Positions 49,002 through 60,126 of a DNA stretch of 64,000 nucleotides are shown in pieces; position 1 is the first letter of the stretch, and the number at the start of each line of letters is the position of its first letter. The notes beneath the pieces are model-generated. The model was given only the letters and a program-made list of their open reading frames with translations. It had not been told where the DNA came from and made no database searches. The DNA is from Avena insularis. Taxonomy: Eukaryota; Streptophyta; Magnoliopsida; Poales; Poaceae. The stretch is taken from positions 114,698,685-114,762,684 of the forward strand of contig CM042694.1 in assembly GCA_023614405.1 (NCBI GenBank), written 5' to 3'. A program made the position numbers and the translations under genes.

Positions 49002-49470
49002 GAGTAAAATGCACCGGATGTTCTAAAAGTTTGGAGGAAACTGTATGATGCAGGTCCTAAAAGTTTTAACTCGTGTGCCGGAGGCAGGGACGGAGCCAGG
49101 TTCTCACCTTGAGGGGGGCAAAATGGACATGACGGGGGCAGAGTTAACTACACCAGCAAGATACTAGAGTTCTAAAGCCTAGAATTCTTCCCAAAATTTC
49201 AATCATGGGGGTGGCTAAGCCCTCCCCCCCCCCCCCTCTTGTCCCCCCTTGTCTCCGTCCCTGACCGGAGGTCCTAATTCTCAGATCCGTATGAACTGTA
49301 GCAAGGGCTATAGCTGAGAATTAGGACCTGCAGTGCATAACTAACGGAGAACTAAAACCTGCAGTGCACAACTAACTGAGAATTAGGACCTCTGGTACAC
49401 AGGTTGAAACTTTAAGAACCTGCATACGGTTTTCTCCAAACTTTTAGGATCTCCGGTACATTTTCCACTT
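49002..49470. mobile_element. Foldback element with long inverted arms
   Basis: The left arm 49003-49084 (AAAATGCACCGG, CCTAAAAGTTT, GTGTGCCGG) is the inverted partner of the right arm 49390-49470. The centre holds two near copies of a short sequence with GAGAATTAGGACCT and CCTGCAGTGCA. The class is uncertain. It is interrupted by a hAT MITE at 49085. Confidence 0.8.
49085..49263. mobile_element. hAT MITE nested in the foldback element
   Basis: 179 bases with inverted ends CAGGGACGGAGCCAGG and, inward from the right, CAGGGACGGAGACAAGG. Flanked by GCCGGAGG (49077-49084) and ACCGGAGG (49264-49271), an 8-base duplication with one mismatch. A 13-base C run lies near 49225. The ends resemble those of the 2.1-kb hAT at 32871 (CAGGGGCGGAGC). 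Confidence 0.88.
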
Positions 49471-50253
49471 TGTAAAATATTCTAAGGTTGTATATACTTT
49501 GTTCCCCTTTCCTTTTTTAAATAAAATAATACAATATAATGAATACTGCCCGTCAAATAGTAACCTTGGTTATGTCTAGGAAATAAGAACCATGCATTGC
49601 TACGGGTTGCTTTCTATTGACAAATGTTGATACAATTTTTCTATGTGTTTAGATTTCTCCAAATGTTGATTCATTTTTGAATCTGAAATCCGGGCATCTA
49701 CATCAAGATCGTATCATTTGCTTACCGTCAAGACACGTTGTAAAAAACTCAAGAATGCAGAAATATGTCCGCATGTTACTCCAGTACCGCAGTCCAATTA
49801 TTGGGCACCACAAAAAGGACACGTCCTATGATGTATCAGGTACATCGCGCGCCAAACTTGAACTAGTGCCAGGGTTTCCTTCAAAATGCCTATGGCAGTA
49901 ACAGATTTGTCCACACACACACACAAAATCACAGCGCCTATCCCTGAGGACCGTCTACCGGCTCCTTGGCAGGCGCGCTACCCTGACGACACGGCCGCTT
50001 CCCTCTCCGTTCCTCCTCGGTTTGGGAGTGTCTAAAATGAAAAATTGTCGATTTATTTGGATCACGGGTTGATTACACAAATTCAGTGAGGCTATAGCAT
50101 AATAACACCCTGACGGAAGGAAAATCAGGCATTTACCATGAACACATACCGAGTCCCTTTTAATAGTGAAGATGTGCAACAAGCACCCCGTCTGATTACA
50201 CGGTCATCTTCAATTCAGATTGTGGTGAACCTCCATCTCTGAGGCGGGAAGGC
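49471..50253. other. Non-coding stretch with no recognised feature
   Basis: AT-rich to mixed sequence. A short CA repeat lies near 49911-49925. No ORF is supported. Confidence 0.55.
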
Positions 50254-51236
50254 ATGCTCCATGCCAGAGGCCCCGTCGGCGAGGACACAAGGGACCCGTC
50301 CAGCCTGCTTTCCTCCGTCACGCTGCTCTGCCCCTACCGATCATGTAGATCTTACTCCCAACAGCCACAAGCTCGCACGGCGATGGCGGCGTCACTCGAC
50401 GTCGCTACCTTGTTGGAGGCATCGTCTTCGCTGGTGTCTTCACTTTACTCGAGTTGTTCCGGGGGAAACCCCAGATCTAGGTCTCTCGGATCGGATGATG
50501 GCGGCGCTTGGCGTCGGTTCCCCTCTTGAAGGCATCGTTTTTGGAACAGAAGTCGGCTACAGGTCATAGCCACTCCTGCTGCTCCGGGGAAAACCCTAAT
50601 CTGGTTAGCCGGATCAGGCAATGGCGGCGCTTGGGTGTCGTATTCTCTCTTGGGAGCTTTGCTTGTGGTGCAGCGCTGGATGGCAGAGGCCGGTGGTGGA
50701 GCGGCTTCATCTTGCACAGAGGCTCTAGTGGAGATGTCAAGTCATGCATAACCGCCAGGTGCTACGCTCAGTCATGCCTAGTGCGATAGGTGCTACGAAC
50801 GACAGATCTTCTAGAGGTATCTAGCTGCAGCGGTTGGCGAGACTCGGCGGCATGGCGCCGAGAGGTCTCGGTGGCGATCGTACGTGCTTGTTGATGGAAG
50901 TGCGCAGGGCGATGGTGCCATCTGGCGTCATGGCGGCGTCGATGGCAGGTCTTACAAGGTCTTTGCATCGATCTCTCCTGAAGATGGGTTGGCAGAAGAC
51001 GGCGGCAACATGAGATTCAGCGTGCATGATGATGTGCGCTTCGGATCAGCTGGACCGGTTTGTGCTCCTGACCCGCCGTGGGGCGGTTTTCAGGACCTCC
51101 GGTATGTTGATGATGTGTTGGTGTTGCGGTTAGAGTGTTCTGACATGGCCACCCTTTTATTAAATTGTTTTTTGAGAGGTGGCTTTGATTGATCTTTGTA
51201 TTCTCTTTTTAAGGTTTTGTTGAATAATAAATAAAG
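50254..51236 (+). other. GC-rich island ending in polyadenylation signals, unassigned
   Basis: GC-rich, with several overlapping plus-strand ORFs of 60-102 codons, none with a domain I recognise. It ends in an AT-rich tail with AATAAA at 51226-51231 and 51230-51235. It could be a decayed gene, a captured transcript or part of a transposon. The open frames in several registers reflect base composition more than coding. Confidence 0.4.
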
Positions 51237-51653
51237 CAGACCGTGTACATCTTTTTGATGTAGAGGCAGGGGTAATATCTCCATTTTAAAAAACAAATCA
51301 ACCACATAATCCACCGAGGGACTGGTCCAACATGTACAACCCCATCATACAGGACAACCGTCAGGCTGGACCAGCGGGCGATCTTATTCGCCACACCTTT
51401 CCAGGTCCATTCATCGGGGTTGTATATGGCTGCAAAGTACATCATATTCAAGTCCTCCTTGTGGATGGTCACCAACACCCCATTCACGGCCACGTATTTT
51501 ACTATGTCAGCGGTGAGCATGGGATTCTTGTACGAAAACCAAGAGTGTGTGCCTTCGTCATATATGTCCCACGAATCGAGCGACTTGTCTATTAAACCAA
51601 GTCGACCGGTAACATAAAGCTTGTCGTTCAGAGCTGTCGATACAAAATAACAC
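51209..51653 (-). pseudogene. Kelch-repeat protein exon, best preserved fragment
   Basis: Minus-strand exon after an ATTTCAG acceptor (about 51654). It reads YFVSTALNDKLYVTGRLG, DSWDIYDEGTHSWFSY, YVAVNGVLVTIHKEDLN, YFAAIYNPDEWTWKGVANKI, then LTVVLYDGVVHVGPV. Three NDKLYV/NGVLV/YDGVV strands, each followed by a Trp-containing strand, are the Kelch pattern known from plant F-box/Kelch proteins, which select targets for ubiquitin ligases. No F-box is visible. After GPVPRWIMW the frame looks non-coding and ends at 51209. Only ~115 residues are credible. Related, more decayed pieces lie at 41.5, 42.0 and 63.8 kb. With no other exons nearby it is most likely a gene remnant. Confidence 0.7.
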
Positions 51654-51839
51654 CTGAAATAAAAGTAGTGTATACATTTGGGAAGTGATCCTCACTCAAC
51701 TAGTTGGAGAGTGGATGTCCAGAACCCAAGACCTGAGTTCAAATACCCACAGATGCGAAATTAGGTTCCTATTTATACTTGAGAACCAAGCTCTCATGAT
51801 AATCACGTTTAATGGTTATGTGCAGCCCTAGTTGGTGCA
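51654..51839. other. Flank of the Kelch exon, probable intron remnant
   Basis: Sits 5' of the Kelch exon on the minus strand. No further exon is recognised. Confidence 0.4.
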
Positions 51840-52338
51840 CAGGTTCGGGAAGTGAAATTCTCCCCCCATTTTAAGCTCCTGGCCCCAACCCTAGCCTCCA
51901 GGACACCGCTGCCAAACCCCTCCCCCTCCCCCTCCACCTCTCGGATCATCCGCGTGTGGGAGACTCCGGAGGCGCCGACCCTAACCTTCAAAACTCCGTC
52001 TAGTGGTCGGCGGCGGCGGCGGTCACGTCACGCCTCCGAAGGCGGCGGGTGACCCCCCTTTGTGCGCCTTGTCGGCCTTCTATCGCGCTGGGAGGTCGGG
52101 ACCTGGACAGTGCGGATAGTGGGTGGCCTACGTGGCGATGGAGCTCGCCGATGCGGAGGCTCACTACCTCACGGCTGGGGAAGGCGGGTGGATTGGATGC
52201 GGATGCATGCCTGTTGCGGCGGCGTGGCCATGGCGGAGGCTAGGATACCCTTAGGCGCCGGCGCTGCTATTCTAGATCTTGTGGACTTGGGATCGATCTA
52301 CTAGTTTCGATCACCGGGAGCCGGCCACGAGGCCGCTA
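51840..52338. other. GC-rich island, unassigned
   Basis: Contains a CCCTCCCCCTCC stretch near 51920, a GGCGGCGGCGGCGG run near 52011 and short ORFs in several frames (for example 52049-52243 and 52062-52304). It resembles CpG-rich 5' leaders or transposon ends of grasses. No domain is recognised. Confidence 0.4.
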
Positions 52339-52500
52339 CTATTGAAAATATGCCATAGAGACAAATAATAATATGGATTATTATCATATTTCATAAAGTT
52401 TATGATTAAGTTTTATATCATGCTATAACTGTATTGAAAGAAAACGTCGATACACGTGCGATACATAAACAACCAGTAGTCCTTGCCTTATTACGATTAT
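52339..52500 (+). mobile_element. LTR fragment, Angela/BARE-like copia
   Basis: ATTGAAAATATGCCATAGAG, AATAATATGGATTATTAT, TCATGCTATAACTGTATTGA and ATACATAAACAAC follow in the order I remember from the 5' end of BARE/Angela/WIS LTRs, with many substitutions. It is an old, truncated piece. The assignment is from memory and should be checked by alignment. Confidence 0.65.
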
Positions 52501-53777
52501 TCACAATTCCATATGTATAAGGACTGAACAAGTATATACATGTTATGCCGAGTCCCTCTCCATGACCCTGCAGTACATCCTTTGTAACGAGTTTTTCTTA
52601 GAGCACCTACGCTAAATGACCCTCCCTTGAAAGACAATCAATCATCACCCTGCATCACATGATGGGAATGTTTCAGACTACCATATGCTGCGCTCCACTT
52701 TAGATTACAGCCCAACCTCGCGTCTAAAGACATACGCGAAAGAAAGAAGATACTTCCAACCGGCTCTCCCATAAAAAGATTTATGGTCAACATTGTATAT
52801 ACAGTGCAACAATGACTAACTACCTTTGTTGTTAATCCTATATTTACTTTCCAGGTATAATGGAACATCCACCACAAGTTTCCTATAGCTTGTATTCCAA
52901 AAATATATAGTCCATCGTTCACCATCTCATAGTTCATTTCTTTCATTTATCAAATTGTATTTGTTTTTCAATGTAGGTGATAATACTTTTGAAAAGTAGT
53001 TTTATGAAGTACTTCAAAGGACAGAAGATTGAACTTGATCGGTAACTACGAGATAATGCAATTTTGAATGTTCTACTTGACTTTGGACCTCGGGTTATAA
53101 AGGAGCATCATTATTTGGTAGAAACAATGTTTAACGATCTGTTTCATTATAATATGTATAGATATGTAATGTATTCTTGGTGTTTTATTAATTACCCCCA
53201 CCCCTTGATTTTGTATTTGTTCTTTTTATGAATATTTACTAAATTGCCCTTTTAGGGTTTATGTCTATTTATCTTATCTTAATAATAGAGTATTATTAAT
53301 TTTTGGTGGATTTCACTTGGAATATTATAAAAATTCAAGAATATTATTTATGAACTTTTATTGTGTCATAAATTTTTTTCAAATTTATTAATGAATTCTT
53401 TTTGGTATTTTTATACCTTGAATTATTGTGCAATAAAAAATATTTTTAGTAATTCCACAAAAATTGTATTTGAATACCACACACAATTTTCTACTTGTAA
53501 CTATTTTTATTTTATTTTTATGATCAAGTATGTGAGAGTAGACCAAACAGGATTTTTCCAAATCTGGCCCACCTAAACAAGACACCCACTCTTTCATGCG
53601 CTCCTGGAGCTCCCGTGACCCTAGCGTTGCCGCTGGTGTCGCCGCTGGATTCCAAGTTCACCATGTTTTTAGCAAGTTTAGTGTCCTCGCTCTAATGGAT
53701 GACTCCTTTATACAGATATGTTTGTACTTTTAATTTTTATGTTTTTGCATTTTTTATGGAAATGGTCCTATATCATA
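52501..53777. other. AT-rich non-coding stretch
   Basis: A 102-codon minus-strand ORF (52638-52946) has no recognised domain. The remainder is strongly AT-rich (53130-53560) without transposon ends that I can define. Confidence 0.5.
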
Positions 53778-54048
53778 CTCCCTCCGTTCCTTAATATAAG
53801 GTATATAGTTTTTTATAAAAAATTCCATAATATAAGGTGTATAGAGAATTTTGAGATTTATTCCTCTTATTTAGGATGCAATTAATATGATCAGGAGAGA
53901 GAGGATACCCAAATTTCGTATGTTCTTTCTATATCACGTCAATCACCTAGGGTATTCACGTCCTAAAGCAACGAAATTTGCCCTCCCAGGCTGTGCGCTA
54001 ATATTCGTGCAAGAAAACTATACACCTTATATTAAGGAACGGAGGGAG
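53778..54048. mobile_element. Stowaway MITE
   Basis: 271 bases with ends CTCCCTCCGTTCCTTAATAT and its complement, flanked by TA (53776-53777, 54049-54050). ATAAGGTGTATAG-type subterminal repeats extend the inverted arms. Confidence 0.93.
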
Positions 54049-54079
54049 TATATCTATATATACGATGACCTAAAGATCG

Positions 54080-55510
54080 CTAGGAATTTGTACAGTTGAG
54101 AGAAATAGTAAATATAGAGAGAAGGTTGCAACACATGAGCTAACATGTCGATAATTTTCCATGTAAATCTTGAACAATAAGTCCTTATACAGTATGGCCC
54201 ACAAGTAGTCTTCGTGCCTATGCAAGAATAAAAGTATTCGATCTTCCATGCGATATAAACAAATGAATGAGAGTGTTCTTTGATGAATTCTAGGTTATAA
54301 TTTTTTAAATGTAACAAACCTTGTTTTTTGAAAACATTTTTTAACTCAATTTGAACTGGAATATAAATATGTTTATATAGAACTATTAGTAATTATTCGA
54401 TTTCCTTCTAAGAACTATAAATGTTTCTACTAGTATACAAATATGTTGTTAGTGTAGTAGTTTCGTACTTGCAGCTTGAACCTAGCTAAGATAGTCTTGG
54501 GTTGGTATAATCACGCAAAGCACACTGCTAAGATCCAGTCATGGTATTATCACCAAAGAATAATGTAACTATCCATCCTTAAGCTCGCCGACCCATCTAA
54601 TAATCATCAAGGCTACAGCTTGATGACAATAAGGTCGCTATTCCGTACGAACCACATCCACCTGCCTAAAATAGCAACATACCACTTCTTCCCATCGTTG
54701 TTCAAACTATTTCCACCAAGCACACTGGACTAAATCACTTGATGCCTCCCACTCCTACATACGCATCTCCAGCGAGTAAATCCATCAAATGGAGCTCGAG
54801 CAACACACTATAACCGGATCAATAGGTACTACAAGACCACAAGCGTGCAGCACAGTACCGTCGCAGAGGAAATCAATCGCACCTTGTGTAGGTGCCTGTC
54901 CATCGGACCTAAAGAGGTTCTAGCCGGGGAGTGAGAAGAGTCAGAGAGAGGTGGGCAAGAGGAAAGTGGGATACCCTCGATCTGGCATGGATCAGTCATA
55001 GGGGGCAGGAGGGGCGGTGACAACATGGCTAGGCTTTGGTCATCTGAACTATGCACTTGTGATCATCATTCGACCTAGCGAAATTGATTTCTCCAGAGAA
55101 AAACAAACCAGTTTAGGAAACAAAAAATTCAACGTTATTTCAAGTTGGACAACATGCTTATAAATAGGAGGAACCTGCCAAGAGCCCTACAACCATGTTG
55201 GTAGTTGTTTATTACAAATTGTACTATATTTGCTCAGAACATTTGATGAGTTTATGATGAATAATCAATGCCCGAGCACCTTTTCAAGAGCTACATTCTT
55301 GTAGATTCATCAAGGCAAACATGTAGTTGTGCTCATTACTTCGAGATATATATAACATGTGGAAAAATGATGGCAGTCTGCCAGAAAAGCATGAACTTTC
55401 AGTTCAGAACAACATGTGTTTGCTCAGACTATATGATCAATTTAGGATGTGTAATCAAAGAAGGGCCAACCTTACTGAGATATTGTTTTTGTGATTCACC
55501 ATAACATACA
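54080..55510. repeat. Diverged unit-related segment D
   Basis: 54110-54310 aligns with 62700-62950 (CACATGAGCT, TTATACAGTATGGCC, CGATCTTCCATG). 54380-54520 aligns with 63630-63740. 54590-55040 aligns with 43260-43740 and with the module of segment E (TAAAGAGGTTCTAGCCGGGG near 54910). 55040-55510 aligns with 42598-43100. The blocks are shuffled relative to segments C and E, so rearrangement followed duplication. Confidence 0.75.
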
Positions 55511-56119
55511 CACCGAAGTAAATCAATACTTTTTTTTGAAATGGTTGTAAATCAATACTTACAATGAGTGGAACACTGAGAAGTAAATCATTACCAATGC
55601 AAGTAGTTCGGTAAATGTTTGCGGTTTACACATTATCCCAAACATAAGTAATTTAAAACAATATGTGTTTTCTCATATATTAGAGAATTTCTAACCGATA
55701 GCCTAATACTTATCTCCCCATCTAGCTTCCTATCCTAGATTCTCAATTTTTTACTCCTGTAAATGGTGGCCGACTGTAGCCGGGCCCCTATATTTATTTT
55801 TTCTCAATTTTCAAACTTCTATCACATATGTATGAAACTATACCATGGCATATGATCAATCATTCAAATGATTAAAATTCAACAACTGGTAACAACTTAG
55901 TAATATATTAGAAATAGTTCCAAATCTCGAACACATCAAGTTGAAACATGCATAGATCATCCAAAAGACACCAGATCGATCAAGTTTGATCAAGAAAACA
56001 CAACATTCCATGTATATGTTGCGGACATCACCAAATAGCCTCCAATAGCAGCTCAAACACCTCCGTCCTCACCACCATCAACACTTCCATTGCCGCGAGA
56101 ACCATCAGCAACACCTTCA
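55511..56119. other. Non-coding stretch, 3' flank of a decayed gene
   Basis: Bases 55685-55800 (TTTCTAACCGATAGCCTAAT, GTAGCCGGGCCCC) look like a DNA-transposon end common in grasses, but no partner end was found. The rest is the downstream side of the pseudogene that follows. Confidence 0.45.
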
Positions 56120-57190
56120 CCACCACGAGAGGCCATCGATTAAGCCATGATCTTGGCACGAGAGATCTCCCAATATTCCTTAGTCGTTGCATCCATGGAG
56201 ATTGGGGTTCATGAACAAAATAGAGCGGTAGACATCCTCCCTCTCCTTTGCCAACTCCTAGAACTCAAGTGCCAACCTTTCCTCCTCTCGTGCAAACCCT
56301 TTGTGTCTCGTCTGCCAACCTGGACTGCCACTTCTCTTCCTCCAACACATCGAGCTCATTCCACCTTCTAGCCTTCTCCTTTATGTGTTCGGTTGCCAAT
56401 GCCTTCTTGGTCTCGCTAATAGCACTAAACTCCTCCCTGCAGGAGCCGATACCTCCACTCTTCTTCCTCTCCTTTGCTATCTTTTGCCTTCCTGGCCTAT
56501 TGAGGTTTGATCCTCCTCTTCATCAGCCTCAACGGCAATGCTAATTCTTCCTCTCTTCGTTTTCTTCTCATAGTTTCTTCGACCACATCCCATTGTTGGG
56601 AAGTTCCAAATAGCAATGGTGCACTATGAAAGTCTTCCCACCATTCTTCTTGTTGCGTTGCTTGTAGAGATCTTGTTGTATAGGACCATACTCCGAGATT
56701 GGCACCCCACTTGGTGGTGCCATATTTACTTGATCAACACAACTAGACCGACAGTTGAATTTCTCAAGGATATAGCCCAAACGATGTGCAAGAGAACCTT
56801 GGGTGCGGTTGGATGGAACGTTCATAGTCTTGTTGTAGTAATATTCAATTATCCCTCACAACTTGTCCTTGGATTGATCAATGCTAATTGCTGCATCAAT
56901 CGACACTTTCATCCAAACATGACAAAAAGCAATATCTTCTTGCTCATTGTAAGTTTGTGCCCTTGTCTTCTTGGCCGAGGCTTGTGATGCTTGTGTGTCC
57001 ACGGGATTATTAACCTCCTCGACCTCCACCCCGATCTCCTCTTCATGATCATCCTGTTAGGCCACCTCCTCCTCGGTCTCCTCTTCTTCCATATCATAAT
57101 TAAGGTCATTGAGCCCTTCCACGTGTGAGGAATCGAACTGAGACATGAACTCAGTGATACCAAGCTTGGTCTCACTAAAATCATCAAAAG
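56120..57190 (-). pseudogene. PIF/Harbinger ORF1-like or NAM-associated protein, decayed
   Basis: Minus-strand pieces in several frames make a familiar pattern of grass Myb/SANT-like, NAM-associated C-terminal proteins, often annotated as PIF/Harbinger ORF1 partners. An acidic stretch (EEEETEEEV) precedes YNEQEDIAFCHVWMKVSID near 56940. Next come RTQGSLAHRLGYI and CVDQVNMAPPSG (56825-56568), then LYKQRNKKNGGKTF. Finally a helical tail (IKEKARRWNELDVLEEEKWQ, 56300-56400) is shifted again. A stop follows SKDKL near 56865 and a TAA interrupts the acidic stretch. Such ORF1 proteins bind DNA and help the transposase move. Frame changes and stops indicate a dead copy. Confidence 0.7.
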
Positions 57191-58229
57191 AACATGTTTG
57201 ATACACTACAATCATCTAAAAAACATGTTTCCATATCTCCTACGTATCAGTGGGATGGACGAGTTGTGAAGGGCTTGCATTTTGTCTCAATTGTAGCCGG
57301 CCAGGAATTTTGTGTCGATCATGTCACTGTCGGGGACTCGGGCTCGAGGTGTGATGGCCACGCGCGCAACTGGTCGGGGCGTGGAGGAGATAGAAGGCGC
57401 CTTGTGAGCTGTCGGATGCGAAGGAATTGACGCTTCGAAGAGATCTTGCATGGCCTCCATCAGCTTCCGCACCCGCGGACCAATCATGTGTTGGCGCTAA
57501 CCTTGTTGTTTAGAGTTTCATCTTGTTTTGTTTTGTCAGTCATGCATGTAGTCAGAGCTGCGGCAGTGTGTGCATGTAGAATTGTGTTCACATGCACAAT
57601 GCAAAGCTGATCGTAGGCTTGTAGCTGTATGCGCCCGTATACTGCAGAGTTAGAGCAGCCAAGTCGCGTATGCATGGAGGAAGAATCGGAGCCAACAGTT
57701 TAGTGCTGGCCTGAACGTGAGCATCCAAAGTTTCTGCAGACTTGACTGTTACTCAAGATGTACGTGGATAGCTAGCTAGTGGAGCAAAAATAGGATCAAG
57801 TAGTTCGTGTGTGTTGCATGCATGCTAGGAAGTGGTGTTAATGCGTGCGTGTTAGCTGTGTGTCCAGCTATTTAATCCCATGTGAACTGTTTATTTTGAG
57901 TGAAGAGAGAACAAAGAGAAAAGGCACAAGTTGTGGTGCCGCAAAGACTCTGTGTGAGTGTTCTTCCACCTCTAGACTAAGCCTTCATCATGATTGGACA
58001 CCTTGGCCACCTTGGCCACCACCGATTCCATTTCGGCTGGGGCAGAGGCCGATGGTAGCGCCAGTAACGACAGCTGCGAGATAGGGTGGACGATTTCAGC
58101 GGCTCGGCGGGAGAAATGGAGGGGAATTATTTTTCTCAGTCAATGTGACGCCCAGTAAAAAATGGGAGGGCACAGACCAATTTTATGTATAACTCCTAAA
58201 CTGGTGGTCCTCTAACGCCAACATGAGTT
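57191..58229. other. Unassigned stretch
   Basis: A 66-codon minus-strand ORF (57287-57487: MIGPRVRKLMEAMQDLFEAS) is Pro- and Arg-rich and could be a retroelement or gene fragment; it has no recognisable domain. The rest is non-coding. Confidence 0.4.
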
Positions 58230-60126
58230 CGAAATGGGTATAATCATGCGAGGGTTAGACCTTCGTTTGGACTATCATCACACCAAACTTCAGATCGTGT
58301 TAAACATAGCAGCTACAATGCAATTGACTGTCGATACTCCAAATGAACCGCATCCGCCTGCACTGGATAGTAAGGTACATTGGGAGCGCCTTCAACGACT
58401 AAACGTCAACACTACAACAGAAACTCATAGAATGGCCGCTACCCCGTACAATTCGCGTCCACCTGCACGGATTAGCTAGCAACGTACATTTTTTTTACAA
58501 CCGTCGAACGTACGGTTCCTGCTGATCTAAGAACACTACATCGCCCGAGACCTCCCATGCCTAAGTAAATCCACATCCACTGCGTCTGTGGGCAAATCCG
58601 TCAAACCGCACTCAGAGAACACATTCTAACCGGATCACGGATAACATCTTAGAGGAAATCAACCACACCTTGGGTGCGTGCCCATCGGATCTGAAGAGGT
58701 TTAGACTGGGGAGCGAGAAGAGGTAGAGGTCAGTGGCTAAGTGAAGAGTTGGGTGCACTATATATTTTGGGGGATCTTCCACAGAGTGATAGGAAATGGT
58801 GGCGGGGCTAGGGTTCGTGTTCGCCCATGGAGGCGAAATCCGACCGCATTGTCAGGGCAATGAATTCCCATGTGCTCTGCATCGTCTAATGCATGTGGCG
58901 CCTCCTCTCACTTTATATTAAGTAGCGTTGAGCAATGTTGGTGTGGCTTTAAAAGCCCGTAAAATCCGTCTCGCTCGTTCCATATCTCCCACGCATCTTT
59001 GATCTTGATTCTTGTCCTGTTCCTACTCCTGACTCCTGAGTGATGAACCAAGTACGGAGTTTAACCTCCGGCGAGAATTACCTTGCAGTAGGGCATACAC
59101 ATTAGAATAGCCCATCATAGTGAATCCTTCAGTTCTAATAATCGGTGGATACAATAATAAGGACCAACCAATGGATGAACTGTGCTCTTTTTATGAAGAA
59201 CGACACAAATAATGCAAAGATTCTGGGAGTATCAAATGAGTAGCAGATACATTGGGTGAACGAACAGTTTGCAACAATCTCAAAACAAAAACAGTTTCAA
59301 ATGTTTAGTACAGATGAATAATGCAAATGAACTGAATAGGATAGGATTGAATAAACGGTATCACAGTTACATTGCAAGGCGTCCAGTTCGAAGTTTTTTC
59401 CCCAAGCAAAAACCATACGGCTGCAACTCTTACATGGTACTCCGTAGCTGCAAACTGCATCCAGGAAGCATGATAAGTGTACATGTAGACTTCCCCATAC
59501 ATGTATTTCATGCATTTCTGGAGTAGCAAGAACGCGAGCTAGTGTTCTCAAGAACTATATCTCAATCAAGTGAACATGTAGACTCCCCCGTACATGTGTC
59601 AGACAAACAAGAATGAATCAACATGCTGGGACAAAACTGATTTCATGAAGACTTCAGTTGTGATAAATCAGTCACAAAGGAAGAGGGTGGATGAACTGTG
59701 CCTTTTTTATGAAGAACGGCACAAATAGTGCAAATATTCTGGGAGTATCAAATGAGTAGCAGATACACTGGTTGAATGAACAGTTTGAAACAAACTCGAA
59801 ACAAAAACAGTTTCAAATGTTTAGTACCGATGAATAATGCAAATGAACTTAGAATAGGATTGAATAAACGGTGTCACAGTTCCATTGCATGGCGTCCAGT
59901 TCGATGTTTTTCCCCAAGTAAAAACCATACGGCTGCAACTCCTACATGGTATTCAGTAGCTGCAAACTGCATCCAAGAAGCATGATACGTACGCTTGCCT
60001 ACTTCATGCATTTCTGAAGTAGCAAGAACGTGAGCTAGTGTCACTATTATTCTCAGAGACAAAGTTTAACCAACACCCGGGTTTTATTTCTAATTTCAGA
60101 ATTTTCAGAGACAAATAACATACAGT
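58230..60126. repeat. Diverged unit-related segment E, left part
   Basis: 58520-58600 (CATCGCCCGAGACCTCCCAT) and 58660-59065 carry the promoter/leader-like module in one copy only. The LTR target (59055-59065) is empty. 59172-59540 and 59689-60040 are two tandem copies of a ~350-base block (ATGAACTGTGC, GAGTAGCAGATACA, CCATACGGCTGCAACTC), a duplication not seen in the array units. Confidence 0.88.

Noticed and set aside
50261..51192. Plus-strand ORFs of ~90-102 codons in the GC-rich island
   Set aside because: Several overlapping frames are open at once because of GC content; no domain or consistent start context, so kept only as an unassigned island.
52638..52946. 102-codon minus-strand ORF starting MKEMNYEMVNDGLYIFG
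   Set aside because: A faint resemblance of YEMVNDGLYIFG to a Kelch strand is not followed by the rest of the pattern; treated as chance.
54829..55056. 75-codon minus-strand ORF in segment D
   Set aside because: It overlaps the leader-like module, and related copies in segments C and E do not keep the frame.
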